Part shown: in pieces, positions 10,528 to 21,200 of the stretch
How positions within the stretch are numbered: position 1 is the first letter of the stretch
Layout: each line of letters opens with the position of its first letter
Assembly (NCBI GenBank): GCA_951394045.1
Contig: OX595989.1
Coordinates: forward strand, 682,001-746,000
Direction: 5' to 3'
DNA length: 64,000 nt
Source: Nitzschia sp. DOCU1
Lineage: Eukaryota; Bacillariophyta; Bacillariophyceae; Bacillariales; Bacillariaceae
Made by a program: the position numbers and the translations under genes
The notes under the pieces: model-generated
The model's database searches: none
What the model was told of the DNA's origin: nothing
Seen by the model: the letters and a program-made list of their open reading frames with translations, nothing else

Positions 10528-11121
10528 ATTGCGATTGTACGAGACGTGGGCAGGAAGATACACTATATGGTTGTGTGCCTCATAAGATCTATTCTGATGC
10601 GGCCCATTGGATGAATCGAACTACCGCGCTACGACGCTGCTCTACTAGAAGAGAGCTGACAACTGCATTCTTAAACTAGACTATTGATGACCCCCCAAGG
10701 ATGTGCCGAATTTCATGATTCTTCCACTATTGTCCGGGTAAAGGTTCAGGAGCCATCGTCTCTATTTGAGTAGAGCGCCCGCACTATCCACGAGACTAAC
10801 AGTTGCGCACCTTTCCAAGAGCGATAGAAGCGTTGCGTTTCACTATCCTTTGCCTTATTTGAATAGTTTCATTGTTGACAAGTCGTTGACGACTGCTGTG
10901 CATTACCGAGGAGTTGATGGGCAAGGCATTGCCTCGGGATCTCGCCGAAGAAGTCAACTTAGTCGTTAACTAATCGATTTGGTCATTTTCTCCGGGGTAG
11001 AGACCTTTTTCTCTGCTGCAGAAAATCTCTGGCAATGGCCGGCGGCGCCGACGAGAGACTGTGCTATTGCAGGCATTGTCCAACAACGGATTCCTGTTGT
11101 ATTATCACTATATGATACAGA
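10528..11121. other. intergenic, no gene seen
   Basis: Between two plus-strand genes. ORFs are short and motif-free. A tRNA-like GTTCGATTC box on the minus strand near 10620 lacks the rest of a cloverleaf and was not accepted. Confidence 0.5.
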
Positions 11122-12708
11122 ATGGAGTCTGCTAGCAGTAAGGATGAAAATGAAGTTCCCCTCGGAACGCCTATTAGTCCGATTTTAGGTCGTCAAAGTG
11201 CGGTTCGAAAACGAGGCGCCGCTCTGACGGCTCAGCACGCCGTCCCTCGTTTATCATCATCGCCCACCAAACCAAGTCATACATTTGCCCGACCCCGCAT
11301 CAATCACACTTTGATTTACAATGATTACAAAGCCAAAGGCCCGACATCTCTAGCGAGAAAATTTGTGAATTTTATCGCTGCCATTGGCATGGTGTTTTTG
11401 CCTTTGAGCATTTTTGTGATTCCATTGTGGTGGCATACGCCGACGTATCCGCGAGTTGTCGTCGCGATCACCACGTCCCAGGATCGTCTCGATTTGCTGG
11501 AACCAACGTTAATGGCCATACTCAACGACAATGACTCCTTACAACCGAGTGTCGTCTATGTGGTACTACCGGATGCCCATCACAACAAGGCCCTTCCTGC
11601 CTTTTTGAAGAAATTAATGACACCCGACGAGGAAACAACAACAGCAGAATCGGGAGCAGCCGCAGCTGCATCGTCGAGTCGTAGTGGCAACAGCAAACCT
11701 CGACCCCTAGTTCAAATTGTATCACCGCCGCCTTCTGTTCCAGGCCATGCCACTGTCTATGCCAGTGCTCTGGCCGCATTGCAAGCTGAAGAACGTTTCA
11801 TTGAATCCTCGGCGGCAGCGGCAGCCTCGAAGGAAGAAGACGTTTTGATTACCGAACATAGCATTTTACGACAAACCGGAGTGGACATTGGTGGAAAAGA
11901 GACTCGAATATTGGTGTGGGACGATCGATTTCCTTATTCTACCTCGACTTTGGAAGCCATGGTGCAAGCCAGTCAATGGTACCCTGACGCCGTTCTCTCG
12001 AGCCTGGGAGGGGATTGGAAATCCAAATTTCGACAAGTCAAACGTGTATTGGGAGTTACTGGATTGCTGGACAAGCCACCCAATGTATTGTTACATTCCG
12101 TCCAAAAACTGTCGCACGGGTCCAACAGCATGATACTGACCAAGCCCACGATACAAGATGTTTTGCTGTTGGATAGTTGTGCGGGAATCATGTTTCGTGT
12201 TGGACGACTCTTGCCAGAACTACCCAATCTAATGGATCGAATCGATAGCCTGGCACAACAAGTCAATGAAGAGGGTGCAGATGATTCATCTATTCTATGG
12301 GACATGGATGCGGGCGATGTCCTTTGGAGTGGTCTCTTGGAAACATTGAATATTACACGAACGATTGTATCCTTACCAACGACGACTACGAGTGGAGTCA
12401 ATATCACTTCCACGACAACGTTATCCAGGCGACATTGGATGACGGCGGCAATGTCACTCCAACGCCACTGGAAGATTTGGCAATCCTATCAATTTTTGGA
12501 TTGGTCCACCTTATCCGAAGAACAAATTGAGGCCATGGAATGTGAAGGAAGTTATCCTCAAGATTGTTCCGAACCAAGGAGAAACGAAGATGCTGGCAGT
12601 AAGCAACCACCACCACCATTCCAAAGAGGAGTCTGTCGCCCCAACGCGGCCGAGTGCGGCGGGGAGTATGGATCCATCTTGATGGCAATGATGTCTGAAG
12701 ACACATAG
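11122..12708 (+). CDS. membrane protein, glycosyltransferase-like
   Basis: A 528-residue single-exon protein with type II topology: a basic N-terminal tail of about 75 residues, one membrane segment at about 86-104 (FIAAIGMVFLPLSIFVIPLW), and a large C-terminal, presumably lumenal, domain. The domain starts with PRVVVAITTSQDRLDLLEPTL, which resembles the opening strand and helix of nucleotide-sugar GT-A enzymes, followed by VVYVVLPD and a later ILVWDDR that could supply a metal-binding DxD-like pair. An Ala/Ser-rich loop (about 170-195) interrupts it. C-terminal cysteines (SYPQDCSE, RGVCRPNAAECGG) suggest disulfides. No family could be assigned with certainty; a Golgi glycosyltransferase is my best guess. 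Confidence 0.7.
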   Translation: MESASSKDENEVPLGTPISPILGRQSAVRKRGAALTAQHAVPRLSSSPTKPSHTFARPRINHTLIYNDYKAKGPTSLARKFVNFIAAIGMVFLPLSIFVIPLWWHTPTYPRVVVAITTSQDRLDLLEPTLMAILNDNDSLQPSVVYVVLPDAHHNKALPAFLKKLMTPDEETTTAESGAAAAASSSRSGNSKPRPLVQIVSPPPSVPGHATVYASALAALQAEERFIESSAAAAASKEEDVLITEHSILRQTGVDIGGKETRILVWDDRFPYSTSTLEAMVQASQWYPDAVLSSLGGDWKSKFRQVKRVLGVTGLLDKPPNVLLHSVQKLSHGSNSMILTKPTIQDVLLLDSCAGIMFRVGRLLPELPNLMDRIDSLAQQVNEEGADDSSILWDMDAGDVLWSGLLETLNITRTIVSLPTTTTSGVNITSTTTLSRRHWMTAAMSLQRHWKIWQSYQFLDWSTLSEEQIEAMECEGSYPQDCSEPRRNEDAGSKQPPPPFQRGVCRPNAAECGGEYGSILMAMMSEDT

Positions 12709-13228
12709 TATAGTAGGGCATACAATAGTAGTAGCTATCATTGCTACAGTATCGTACTTTTGGGTTGCAATGCTAGGCTCTAGCTAAAACAGAGAGAGGT
12801 GACATGCTGTAAGCAGTTTGCTTGGGTACATATCTTAGATATGATTCCACCTACGAGTCAGTCACTTCCGTATCCATTCGACACGTCCGATTGGATTCAT
12901 TCCACCCCTTCTCCCCGTCTTCATGTGTCGTTTGAAAAATGACGCTGTGCCGTTTCACGATGATGATGATGAGTTTCATCGCATCTCCGATAAGAAGAAC
13001 CCTCTCCTTGCTTTGGCTGCCTCTTCTGTTGTAACCACTCCAAGTAGTAACTACTGTATTCACTACTGGCGATTGGATTACCACCAACGCTAACAAGCAG
13101 GTTTGCTAGTCACACGTTCTGTTGTGTTCTCTGAAGACGACACAACCCAAAGTCCGAGTGACTGCCTGGGCTTTTTCTTGCACCTCTTTTCATTGCTGGT
13201 CTTTGTTGGTCTTGAAAACTTGAATATC
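12709..13228. other. intergenic, no gene seen
   Basis: The upstream region of the second PP2C gene. The frame of that gene extends back to 13103, but only a TTG lies there; the first ATG is at 13229. Short motif-free ORFs otherwise. Confidence 0.5.
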
Positions 13229-14758
13229 ATGACGCTCACGGTGCAACAGGCCAAACCTCGGCTCGCCAATCCGTTTCAACGACGATTCTCTCCCAGAACG
13301 AGTAATGGTAAAATTTCTTCCCGTCGCATTGTCGTTTGGGTGTTGTGTTGTGTGGCGGCCTTGATTCTGTTTGCCAATTCACAAGCGTGGTTGCAAAATG
13401 GGTCCAACCAGGATGTTGCTACGAGTAGTACGGATACGACTCCATCTCACATGAGGCGCCATGGTCCACTATCTTCTGCTTCTTCCTCTACAAAGAACCA
13501 GCATGTGCCTCCATCGGCAGCATCAGGAGCAGCCGTGTTGCCACCCCTCCCGGAACTAGTCATGCCACCGATGGACCCAAAGACGCACATTCCCCTCGAT
13601 TTTAGAGCCATGGATGCATGGGCCGCTCAGCCATTAGTGGGTTCCTTTATGTGGGAACAAAGTGGCAGTCCAACGAAGGTTCGAATTCACATGCCCTTTC
13701 AAGATTTACAAGGGACCTATCATGCATTCGGTGCTGGTGTGGATGGGTCCGGAACAATAGGTATATCTGGGAATAGTGCCAAGTACGAACCCCGCGTGAC
13801 TCGACATGAACACTTTGCTTCCAAGGATAGTGTCGTACTTACTCGCAAGGGCAACAAATTTGCCGCCTCGGGGGTTCGGTCCAATCAAGATCGCATTGCC
13901 ATTGCCGATTATTACTCGTCGGCGGATAGCGACGGCACAATGCCAAAAGACTTCTGGATGGGGTTGTTTGATGGTCATGGGGAGTTAGGACATGTGGTGG
14001 CACAATATGCCATTTTAGAATTTCCACAACGCCTACTGCGTCGATTGGTAATGGATACGACGACGATTACAGATACGACGGAATCGACTAAACAGGCTTT
14101 GTCAAAACTCTTTTTGGATATCAATGCCAACATGCCCAATATGAAGGGTGCGGGTGCGACGGGTATTTCCATTTGGAGGCGAAAGAATCAACTTTATATT
14201 AGTAATGTGGGTGATTCCATGGCCTTTGTTGTGAGTGTCGACCCTTCCGCCAAACATGTGCAGGTGATTTACACGACCAAACCACACAAACCCAATGATC
14301 CCGTGGAACGAGCTCGGATTGAAGGCATGGGTGGCCAAGTGTTGGAACCACCGGATCCACAATATTCGTGGCGTCTCGTGATTCCTTTTGAAAATGAATG
14401 GACGCATGAAGTGGGGACGATTGCCTTGGCCATGTCCCGAAGTTTAGGAGACTTTGAAGGTCATCCGTATGGTCTCATTGCGGAACCCACGACCGATGTC
14501 TTGGAATTGTCCGATTTGGATCCATCTTTGGAGTATTTAGTTATCGCTGCTACAGATGGATTGTTGGATCGGATCTCGGAAACCGAAATTGCGCGACAAA
14601 TGGCGGACAGTCAACTATTGACACCGACGGGAAAGTATCTGCCCTTGGAAGCAGCCGAAAGGCTCATTTTGCAAGCAAGTGAAGCATGGGCAAAAGATCC
14701 ATTTGGACAGGGGTATCGTGACGATATTTCCTTGGCCGTACATCGATTACGAATATAG
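13229..14758 (+). CDS. PP2C-family phosphatase, membrane-anchored
   Basis: A 509-residue single-exon PP2C. I start it at the ATG at 13229 because the longer frame has no upstream ATG. The N-terminus is basic and is followed by a membrane segment at about 31-47 (IVVWVLCCVAALILFA), then a Ser/Pro-rich linker, so the phosphatase domain is tethered to a membrane. Catalytic motifs: SNQDRIAIADYY, GLFDGHGELGH, SNVGDSMAFV, ALAMSRSLGDFEGHP, AATDGLLDRI and YRDDISLAVHRL. All metal-binding aspartates are in place. It ends 113 bases from the stop of the convergent PP2C at 14872. It is more diverged from the other two PP2Cs than they are from each other. Confidence 0.92.
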   Translation: MTLTVQQAKPRLANPFQRRFSPRTSNGKISSRRIVVWVLCCVAALILFANSQAWLQNGSNQDVATSSTDTTPSHMRRHGPLSSASSSTKNQHVPPSAASGAAVLPPLPELVMPPMDPKTHIPLDFRAMDAWAAQPLVGSFMWEQSGSPTKVRIHMPFQDLQGTYHAFGAGVDGSGTIGISGNSAKYEPRVTRHEHFASKDSVVLTRKGNKFAASGVRSNQDRIAIADYYSSADSDGTMPKDFWMGLFDGHGELGHVVAQYAILEFPQRLLRRLVMDTTTITDTTESTKQALSKLFLDINANMPNMKGAGATGISIWRRKNQLYISNVGDSMAFVVSVDPSAKHVQVIYTTKPHKPNDPVERARIEGMGGQVLEPPDPQYSWRLVIPFENEWTHEVGTIALAMSRSLGDFEGHPYGLIAEPTTDVLELSDLDPSLEYLVIAATDGLLDRISETEIARQMADSQLLTPTGKYLPLEAAERLILQASEAWAKDPFGQGYRDDISLAVHRLRI

Positions 14759-14871
14759 TAGTTGTGGCAGTACTGATAGAGACAAGTTACCAAAATTTTA
14801 CAACAATAATATATATCAGATCGTCGTGATCCATGGTGATGGAGTATGTGTCATAGTCGGCGTGCTATCGC

Positions 14872-16326
14872 CTATAGCTCATCGTGATCGGCCTCCAAAT
14901 CCCGCCGGCCGTCTTCCAGAATCTGCTCATTCAAAATGACCTTGAATGCCGACACGACAATGTCATCTCGATACGTACTTCGATAGTCTGTGTCCCATCC
15001 TTCGGCTGCTTTCAATATCAAGTGCTCTGCGACTACAAAGGAATGGTTCTGATGGCCATTAGCATCATCTTTGCCAAAGAAGGACGCTGCGAATTCTCGA
15101 GCAATCTCGTCCGGTTTCAAATAATCCATCATGCCATCCGACGCGGAAGCGGCCAATATGTGTACCTGACTCGGATCCAATGGCGAACAATCCTGTACCC
15201 TTCCATTATTCGGGTCATAGCCATACATGCTATTGCGTCGTATATTGTTGGCTCGATGTTGCAGACAAGCCTCTGTGTGGTTCGTAATGGCGTCTCGAAC
15301 CAGTGCGGCCACATTTATAACGTCGACAATGGGTTCTGCAATCACACCTTGGACTAACCAATCTCCAATGGTCCGACTCATGGCCAATCCAAAACGAGCA
15401 CGGCCTTGTGCATCTACATGGTATGCCCGGGGCACGTCCATTGCAGTATCTGTTGGAATGTGTACATATCCCCCCATTTCCATTATCCTCTGTCGCTCAT
15501 CCGGTAGATCGGGTTTGTCTTCTCGGCTCGCGTACACCACACGTACCGATCCATCTACATGGACACCCACAAAGGATCGACTATCTCCCGCATTTGCCAC
15601 ATACAATTTGTGTCCCAGCTGCAAAACCATGGTTGCCGTAGCACCGCCGACTCCCCCTGTAGGATCACTCTTGTCCACCTCGATAAAGGATTCTTGAATG
15701 GCTTTCTTTACCAAAGACTGTTTCAACTCTGTCGGTGATGTGACTTGCTGCTCTAGAACCAACTGGCTCAATTTCGCCGCCAAGACACGTGGAATTTCCT
15801 TGGCCGCATATGCCGACGTGATTTCGCCCATTTTGCCATGTCCATCACAGACAGCGAGTAGCTGAATTGCTGTTGTCGACGACGAACCATAGTCACCATT
15901 ATAATAATTCTCCCCACCGTTAATGCCCATGATTGTAAATGGCGATAGAATCGTGGCCGCATCTTGATTGATTTGTTCCGCCAAACTACCGCCCTTGTAA
16001 CCCATTAACGTTAACGCAACCTTGTCTTCGTCTCCTGCGGACTGTAAACTTTCCATTATTTGTGGGTAGTCGGACGCATTCTTGCCTTGTTTTCTCAGAG
16101 TTTCCAGAGCGGATCTCGTCGGTTCGGAGGAAATGACATCCAACGGAAATAGCGGGCATCCAGGCGGTGGGCAATTTCTTGCTGCGGTGGTGGTCGTCGT
16201 CGTGGTCGTTGTTGTCGAATAAGATCTTCCCGGCGTTGCTAGCGTCATGAACGACGCTGGCAAGGCAAACGCCAACAATAGCCATGGAAGGATGGCATTC
16301 CAGAAACTGGTTGGGTGAAAGACCAT
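14872..16326 (-). CDS. PP2C-family phosphatase, signal-anchored
   Basis: A 484-residue single-exon PP2C on the minus strand. The ATG is read from 16326; the frame extends further upstream but only from a TTG. An N-terminal hydrophobic segment (ILPWLLLAFALPASFMTLA, about 12-30) is followed by a run of ten Thr. It shares LTLMGYKGGSLAEQINQD with the PP2C at 852 and carries VCDGHGKMGE, VANAGDSRSF, SREDKPDLPDERQRI, LAMSRTIGDW, ASDGMMDY and YRDDIVVSAF. It is probably active and probably enters the secretory pathway or is membrane-held. The two related PP2Cs (852 and 14872) lie on opposite strands, so they did not arise as a simple direct tandem. Confidence 0.92.
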   Translation of the reverse strand: MVFHPTSFWNAILPWLLLAFALPASFMTLATPGRSYSTTTTTTTTTTAARNCPPPGCPLFPLDVISSEPTRSALETLRKQGKNASDYPQIMESLQSAGDEDKVALTLMGYKGGSLAEQINQDAATILSPFTIMGINGGENYYNGDYGSSSTTAIQLLAVCDGHGKMGEITSAYAAKEIPRVLAAKLSQLVLEQQVTSPTELKQSLVKKAIQESFIEVDKSDPTGGVGGATATMVLQLGHKLYVANAGDSRSFVGVHVDGSVRVVYASREDKPDLPDERQRIMEMGGYVHIPTDTAMDVPRAYHVDAQGRARFGLAMSRTIGDWLVQGVIAEPIVDVINVAALVRDAITNHTEACLQHRANNIRRNSMYGYDPNNGRVQDCSPLDPSQVHILAASASDGMMDYLKPDEIAREFAASFFGKDDANGHQNHSFVVAEHLILKAAEGWDTDYRSTYRDDIVVSAFKVILNEQILEDGRRDLEADHDEL

Positions 16327-17468
16327 TGTTCTGTGGTGGGTGGTGCTACCGCTAGCGGCAATAGGCAGTCTCACTCTGGACGGAAACAACAAACGCCAGG
16401 GACGCACCGCCTGTCTCGCAACTGTCGTTCCGCCGGACCAGGCTTTAAACACAGTAGATCTGAATGATGATATGATAGAGCAACCAGCAACACAAGCAAA
16501 GGGCAAACTACCAAATGTAAAAGTGCTTTGTTGGCGATGGCGTCATTCAATGATGCCAAAAGACCATCAGAAAAGAACGAAAAGAAATTGGCGGTTGGAC
16601 GCGTGCTATGTGGGGAGCACTGACGACATTATGCGTTTTCCCGCTCAAACGACGGACGGACTTCCACGATGAATGACGAACTAGAACGATGGGGCGTTGT
16701 GCCGTCCGTACGTCGCCATATACCTATTTGATTGACTCAACCGATCCAGTAAGCCAGCTGGTAATTAATCGGATTGATCAAATGGGAATGAATTGAAGTA
16801 GTTCGTGCAGCAGCGTGCTGTTGGAGTCAGGCACCTATCAAGTAGTAGTAGAAGCTACCAGGTGAAATGTCGTCTTCTTGATGGAAGAAAACGACCTAAA
16901 ATACTCGTACAAGATGTATATATACTGGACTTGTTTGTCGTCCCATCAGTTTCTACTCGTGGGTTGTCGCTCTCGTCGGGGGGTTCTTGCCGTCGTCGTT
17001 GCCGCTCGAATATCTACGCTTTCTGAATCTAGCAAGAACAAGAATGTAATCCGAGTATTAAAAAGTCAGGTTGGCGAAAGTTTTTCTAGTAGTAGTTTTC
17101 GAAACCAGCCGCTCTGTAGCTTTTTCTTTAGCGATGGATGGAGCGGGGGTTATTAATAATTCAAAAAATCAGAAACATCAAGATAGACTTGATGGCAGGC
17201 TAGCTGTTGTCATCTCAAAGATGCTTTCTTCACTCTAGCAGAGAGGCAGAAGCAACAACGGATGCAAGAAATATCAGGTTGTGACGTTGCATGCCAGCCG
17301 TTGAACTACAACTGCAAGTAGATTTCATTCTTGTCTTTCTCGTTGTTATGCAGGTTCACAAGCAAAACCTTGATCGATCGCCTTTCTGCTTTGCCGATTC
17401 GAAAATACATTCAAGTTGCCTCCTTTCTCAAGGAGGTGGCAAGAAGAAGCATGGACAAATGAAGGCTT

Positions 17469-17489
17469 GGCGCGCCCTAAGGGCGCGCC
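17469..17489. repeat. perfect short inverted repeat
   Basis: Two perfect 10-base arms, GGCGCGCCCT and AGGGCGCGCC, separated by one A. The flanks extend the symmetry imperfectly (AAGGCTT on the left, TTCGCCT on the right). It is strikingly GC-rich against its surroundings. No function is apparent; it could form a cruciform or hairpin. Confidence 0.6.
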
Positions 17490-17880
17490 TTCGCCTCGCG
17501 TCCAGGCGAAAATCAAGAGGGACGACGTCAAAGGCGAAGGGAACGTCAAAATCGCATCTTGCCACATCACTTGGCGTCATCCATCAAATTCCTAACCTTT
17601 TGCACTTGTATCGCCGCACTTACCACTTTCCTGATCGTCTGTTCGCCAGTCCACAAGACTCGATTTAGCGGGGGGTGAATCTACTGGTGAAACATTTTAA
17701 GAGATTTACTTCAACAACTGAGCGACGGGATGACTATATTCAATTTTACATATTATTGATCCAAATAACAAAGATGTATCTTTAGAACATTTCTGTGCCT
17801 ATTATGAAGATCGGCTGACATTCCGGATCCACTTTCTTCCGCATTCGTACGGCACTTTGACGGAAACGGGCAGAATGAAA

Positions 17881-17888
17881 TGACGTCA
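17881..17888. promoter_or_regulatory. TGACGTCA palindrome upstream of CPS gene
   Basis: A perfect bZIP/CRE-type palindrome 332 bases before the CPS start codon and about 220 bases before the proposed 5'-UTR intron, so in a plausible promoter position. Regulatory use is inference. Confidence 0.35.
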
Positions 17889-18219
17889 TGCAGCCAATAG
17901 CATTTGGTTGCGTTTCGAGAGGTTACTCCGATTGCACCCGCAGTTGCACACCAACCACACCCATCCTTTCCCCTTCGCCCTCTTTTCCGACCGACCACCC
18001 GACCAAGGTTCCCATCTTACGACGACGAGAGAAGATCCTTTTTTCTTCTCATTAAAACCGTTTCGACGACAAGCAAAGCATTTGCTTATACCAACCAAAC
18101 AACACTGGTAAGCCTGTCCTTTGTGCATTGACAGTGGTGGGCTTTCGGGTTTTAACCTTTGCTTCAGCTTTCTCATTGCTTTCTTTCTCGTTGCGATCTG
18201 GATTTCTCAGAACAGAATC

Positions 18220-21200
18220 ATGGGTCCCCGAAGCGGAGATAATACGGAAAAGCCAACGGCCGTGGCCAGGTTGTACCTTGAGGATGGAACTGTCCTCACT
18301 GGTATTTCGTTCGGTAGCCACGTGAGCGCTGAAGGAGAGGTACGTATTAAGGTCGTCGTTGGATTTGTTCTTTTTGTGTTAAAAGATTTTAGATGCTCAA
18401 TTGGCATCGCCGGCCTTCTCCTTTTATTCTTCACTTTTCTAGGTCGTCTTCGCGACCGGTATGGTTGGATACCCCGAGAGTATGACAGATCCCTCGTATC
18501 AGGGTCAAATTCTGACGGTGACAAACCCCATGGTCGGAAACTACGGTGTGCCCGACCGCAATGTCATTGATGAGTTTGGATTGCCAAAGTTCTTCGAGTC
18601 ATCGAAGATCCACGTCAAGGGTCTTCTGGTCCAAGACTACTCCCACCACTACTCTCACTGGAACGCCGCTTCTTCCTTGGGAGACTGGATGAAGGAACAA
18701 GGTGTTCCCGGTCTGGCCGGAATCGACACCCGTCTGCTCACGAAAAAGATCCGAGAGAAGGGTGCCATGAAGGGCCGAATTGAGATCGACTTGGATGCGC
18801 CGGCCCCTGATTTCAGCAAGATCGAGAACCCCAACGATCGTCACTTGGTTGCTGAAGTCAGTACCAAGGAGAAGGTTGTCTACGGAAAGGGCAAGTCCAC
18901 CAAGATCATTGCCGTCGACTGCGGTATGAAGTACAATATTATTCGTCAGCTTGTGAAGCGAGACGTCGAGCTTACGGTCGTCCCATGGGACTACCCCTTT
19001 GCTGACGAAGTCGACCAATACGATGGACTCTTTTTGTCCAACGGACCTGGTAATCCGACCATGTGTCAGGCCACTGTCGATCAACTGGAGAAGGTCATTT
19101 CCGTCCCCGACGACAAAGTCAAGCCCATTTTCGGTATCTGTATGGGTAACCAAATTATGGGATTGGCCGCTGGAGGTACTGCTACTCGTCTTCCCTTTGG
19201 TCACCGTTCTCAGAACCAGCCTGTGATCAACGAACAAACCAAGGAGTGCTACATTACTCCCCAGAACCACGGTTTCGTCATTGACACCAGCACGTTGCGC
19301 CCCGGCTGGCGAACTCTCTTCACCAATGCTAACGACGGCAGTAACGAGGGTATTGTCCACGAGACTCGACCATATTTTACTGCCCAATTCCACCCCGAGG
19401 CCGCCTCTGGACCGACGGATACGGAATTCATGTTCGACACCTTCTTGGATGCTTGCCGCAACAAGTCTGGAAAGATTCAATTCCCCATCCGTGATCCGCC
19501 CAAACCCAGGACACAGGTCAAAAAGATCTTGTTGTTGGGATCTGGTGGTACTTCTATTGGACAAGCCGGAGAATTCGACTATTCTGGTGGTCAGGCCATC
19601 AAGGTAAGCTTTGAATGGATTTTTTCAATAATGTCGACGTTGGCATTGAAATAATCTGACCATGAATTTCTTTGAAATTTTACAGGCTCTAAAGGAAGAA
19701 GGAAAGGAAGTCGTTTTGATGAACCCCAACATTGCCTCTGTCCAAACCAACCTGGACGACAAGTCTCCGCACAAGGCAGACCATGTTTTCTTCCTTCCTG
19801 TCACCCCTGAGTTCGTCGAACAAATTATCGTAAAGGAAAAACCCGATGGGATTATTGTTTCCATGGGAGGACAGACTGCCTTGAACTGTGCCATTGAATT
19901 GTATCACGCTGGTATCTTCGAGAAGTACAATGTTGAAGTTTTGGGTACCCCCATTGATGTCGTTATCAACACGGAGGACCGAGAACTTTTCTCGGACAGG
20001 CTCAACGAGATCAACGAGAAGATTGCGGAATCTTACTCGGCTGTTACTGTCCAGGCAGCATTGGAAGCTTCCAAGAAGCTCGGTTTCCCCTTGATGATCC
20101 GTTCCGCCTACGCCCTTGGAGGACTTGGAAGTGGTATTTGCAACGACGAGAATCACCTCCGCGAGATGGCAGAGAAGGCTCTTTCCGTGTCTCCTCAAAT
20201 TCTTGTGGAGAAAAGTATGAAGGGCTGGAAGGAAGTCGAATACGAAGTTGTCCGTGATGCTTACGACAACTGCGTCACCGTCTGTAACATGGAGAACTTC
20301 GATCCTCTTGGTATCCACACCGGTGATTCTATTGTGATGGCTCCGTCTCAAACGCTTTCCAATGCCGAGTACCACATGCTTCGTGAGACTGCCATTCGAG
20401 TGAGTAGTTTGAGTGTTTTCGTTTCCGAATTTGTAATCTTGTTTGTACTTACTTGTTGTTTGCGTTATAGGTCGTCCGTCACTTGGGCATTATCGGAGAG
20501 TGCAACATCCAGTATGCTCTTCACCCTGAGTCCATGGAGTACTGCATCATCGAAGTTAACGCTCGTCTCTCCCGATCTTCTGCTTTGGCCTCGAAGGCCA
20601 CAGGTTACCCTCTTGCCTTCGTCGCCGCAAAGCTCTGCTTGGGTATCCCCATGACTGAAGTCATCAACGCTGTTACCAAGAAGACGCAAGCAGCCTTTGA
20701 GCCCAGTTTGGATTACATCGTCACAAAGATCCCTCGTTGGGATATGGCCAAGTTCGAGAATGTCAGCCGTGAAATCGGATCGGCCATGAAGTCTGTTGGA
20801 GAAGTCATGGGTATCGGCCGTACCATGGAGGAGTCGATTCAAAAGGCGTTGCGCATGGTGGATCCTTCTTTTGCTGGTTTCCAGCCTGCCTTCCGCTTCG
20901 AGACCCTTGAAGAGCTGAAAAAGGAGTTGGATGTTCCCACCGACAGAAGAATCTTCGCGATTGCCCAAGCGCTCCACGAGAAGTCCATGTCTGTCGCCGA
21001 AATTCACGAGATTACCAAGATTGACCACTGGTTCCTCCGCAGACTTGAGAACATCACGAAATGCTGGGACACGCTGGAGAAGTTCAGCCTTGATGAAGTG
21101 ACGAAGGAATTGATGGCCGACACGAAGAAAGTTGGATATTCGGATTCCCAGATTGCCAAGATCGTCAAGGGTGGAGCGACCGAGGATGAAGTGCGTACAA

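Larger units (their letters stand above)
16327..18219. other. 1.9-kb gene-free stretch
   Basis: The longest gap in the window. Several ORFs of 60-150 codons exist on both strands, but they overlap, lack motifs and mostly start at non-ATG codons. It contains a 21-bp palindrome at 17469-17489, a TGACGTCA site at 17881-17888 and a probable 5'-UTR intron of the downstream gene (18108-18210: GTAAGC donor, TCTCAG acceptor). I see no RNA gene. A lineage-specific non-coding transcript cannot be excluded. Confidence 0.5.

Noticed and set aside
10590..10680. tRNA-like GTTCGATTC box on the minus strand
   Set aside because: No matching D-arm, anticodon or acceptor stem could be arranged around it.
13103..13228. 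42-codon N-terminal extension of the second PP2C
   Set aside because: It begins at a TTG; the first ATG in frame is at 13229 and gives a sensible type II membrane protein.
16327..16506. 60-codon N-terminal extension of the third PP2C
   Set aside because: Opens at TTG, not ATG; the ATG at 16326 precedes a good signal anchor.
18599..19564. 321-codon minus-strand frame opposite the CPS gene
   Set aside because: Antisense shadow of the CPS exon; codon pattern mirrors the real gene.
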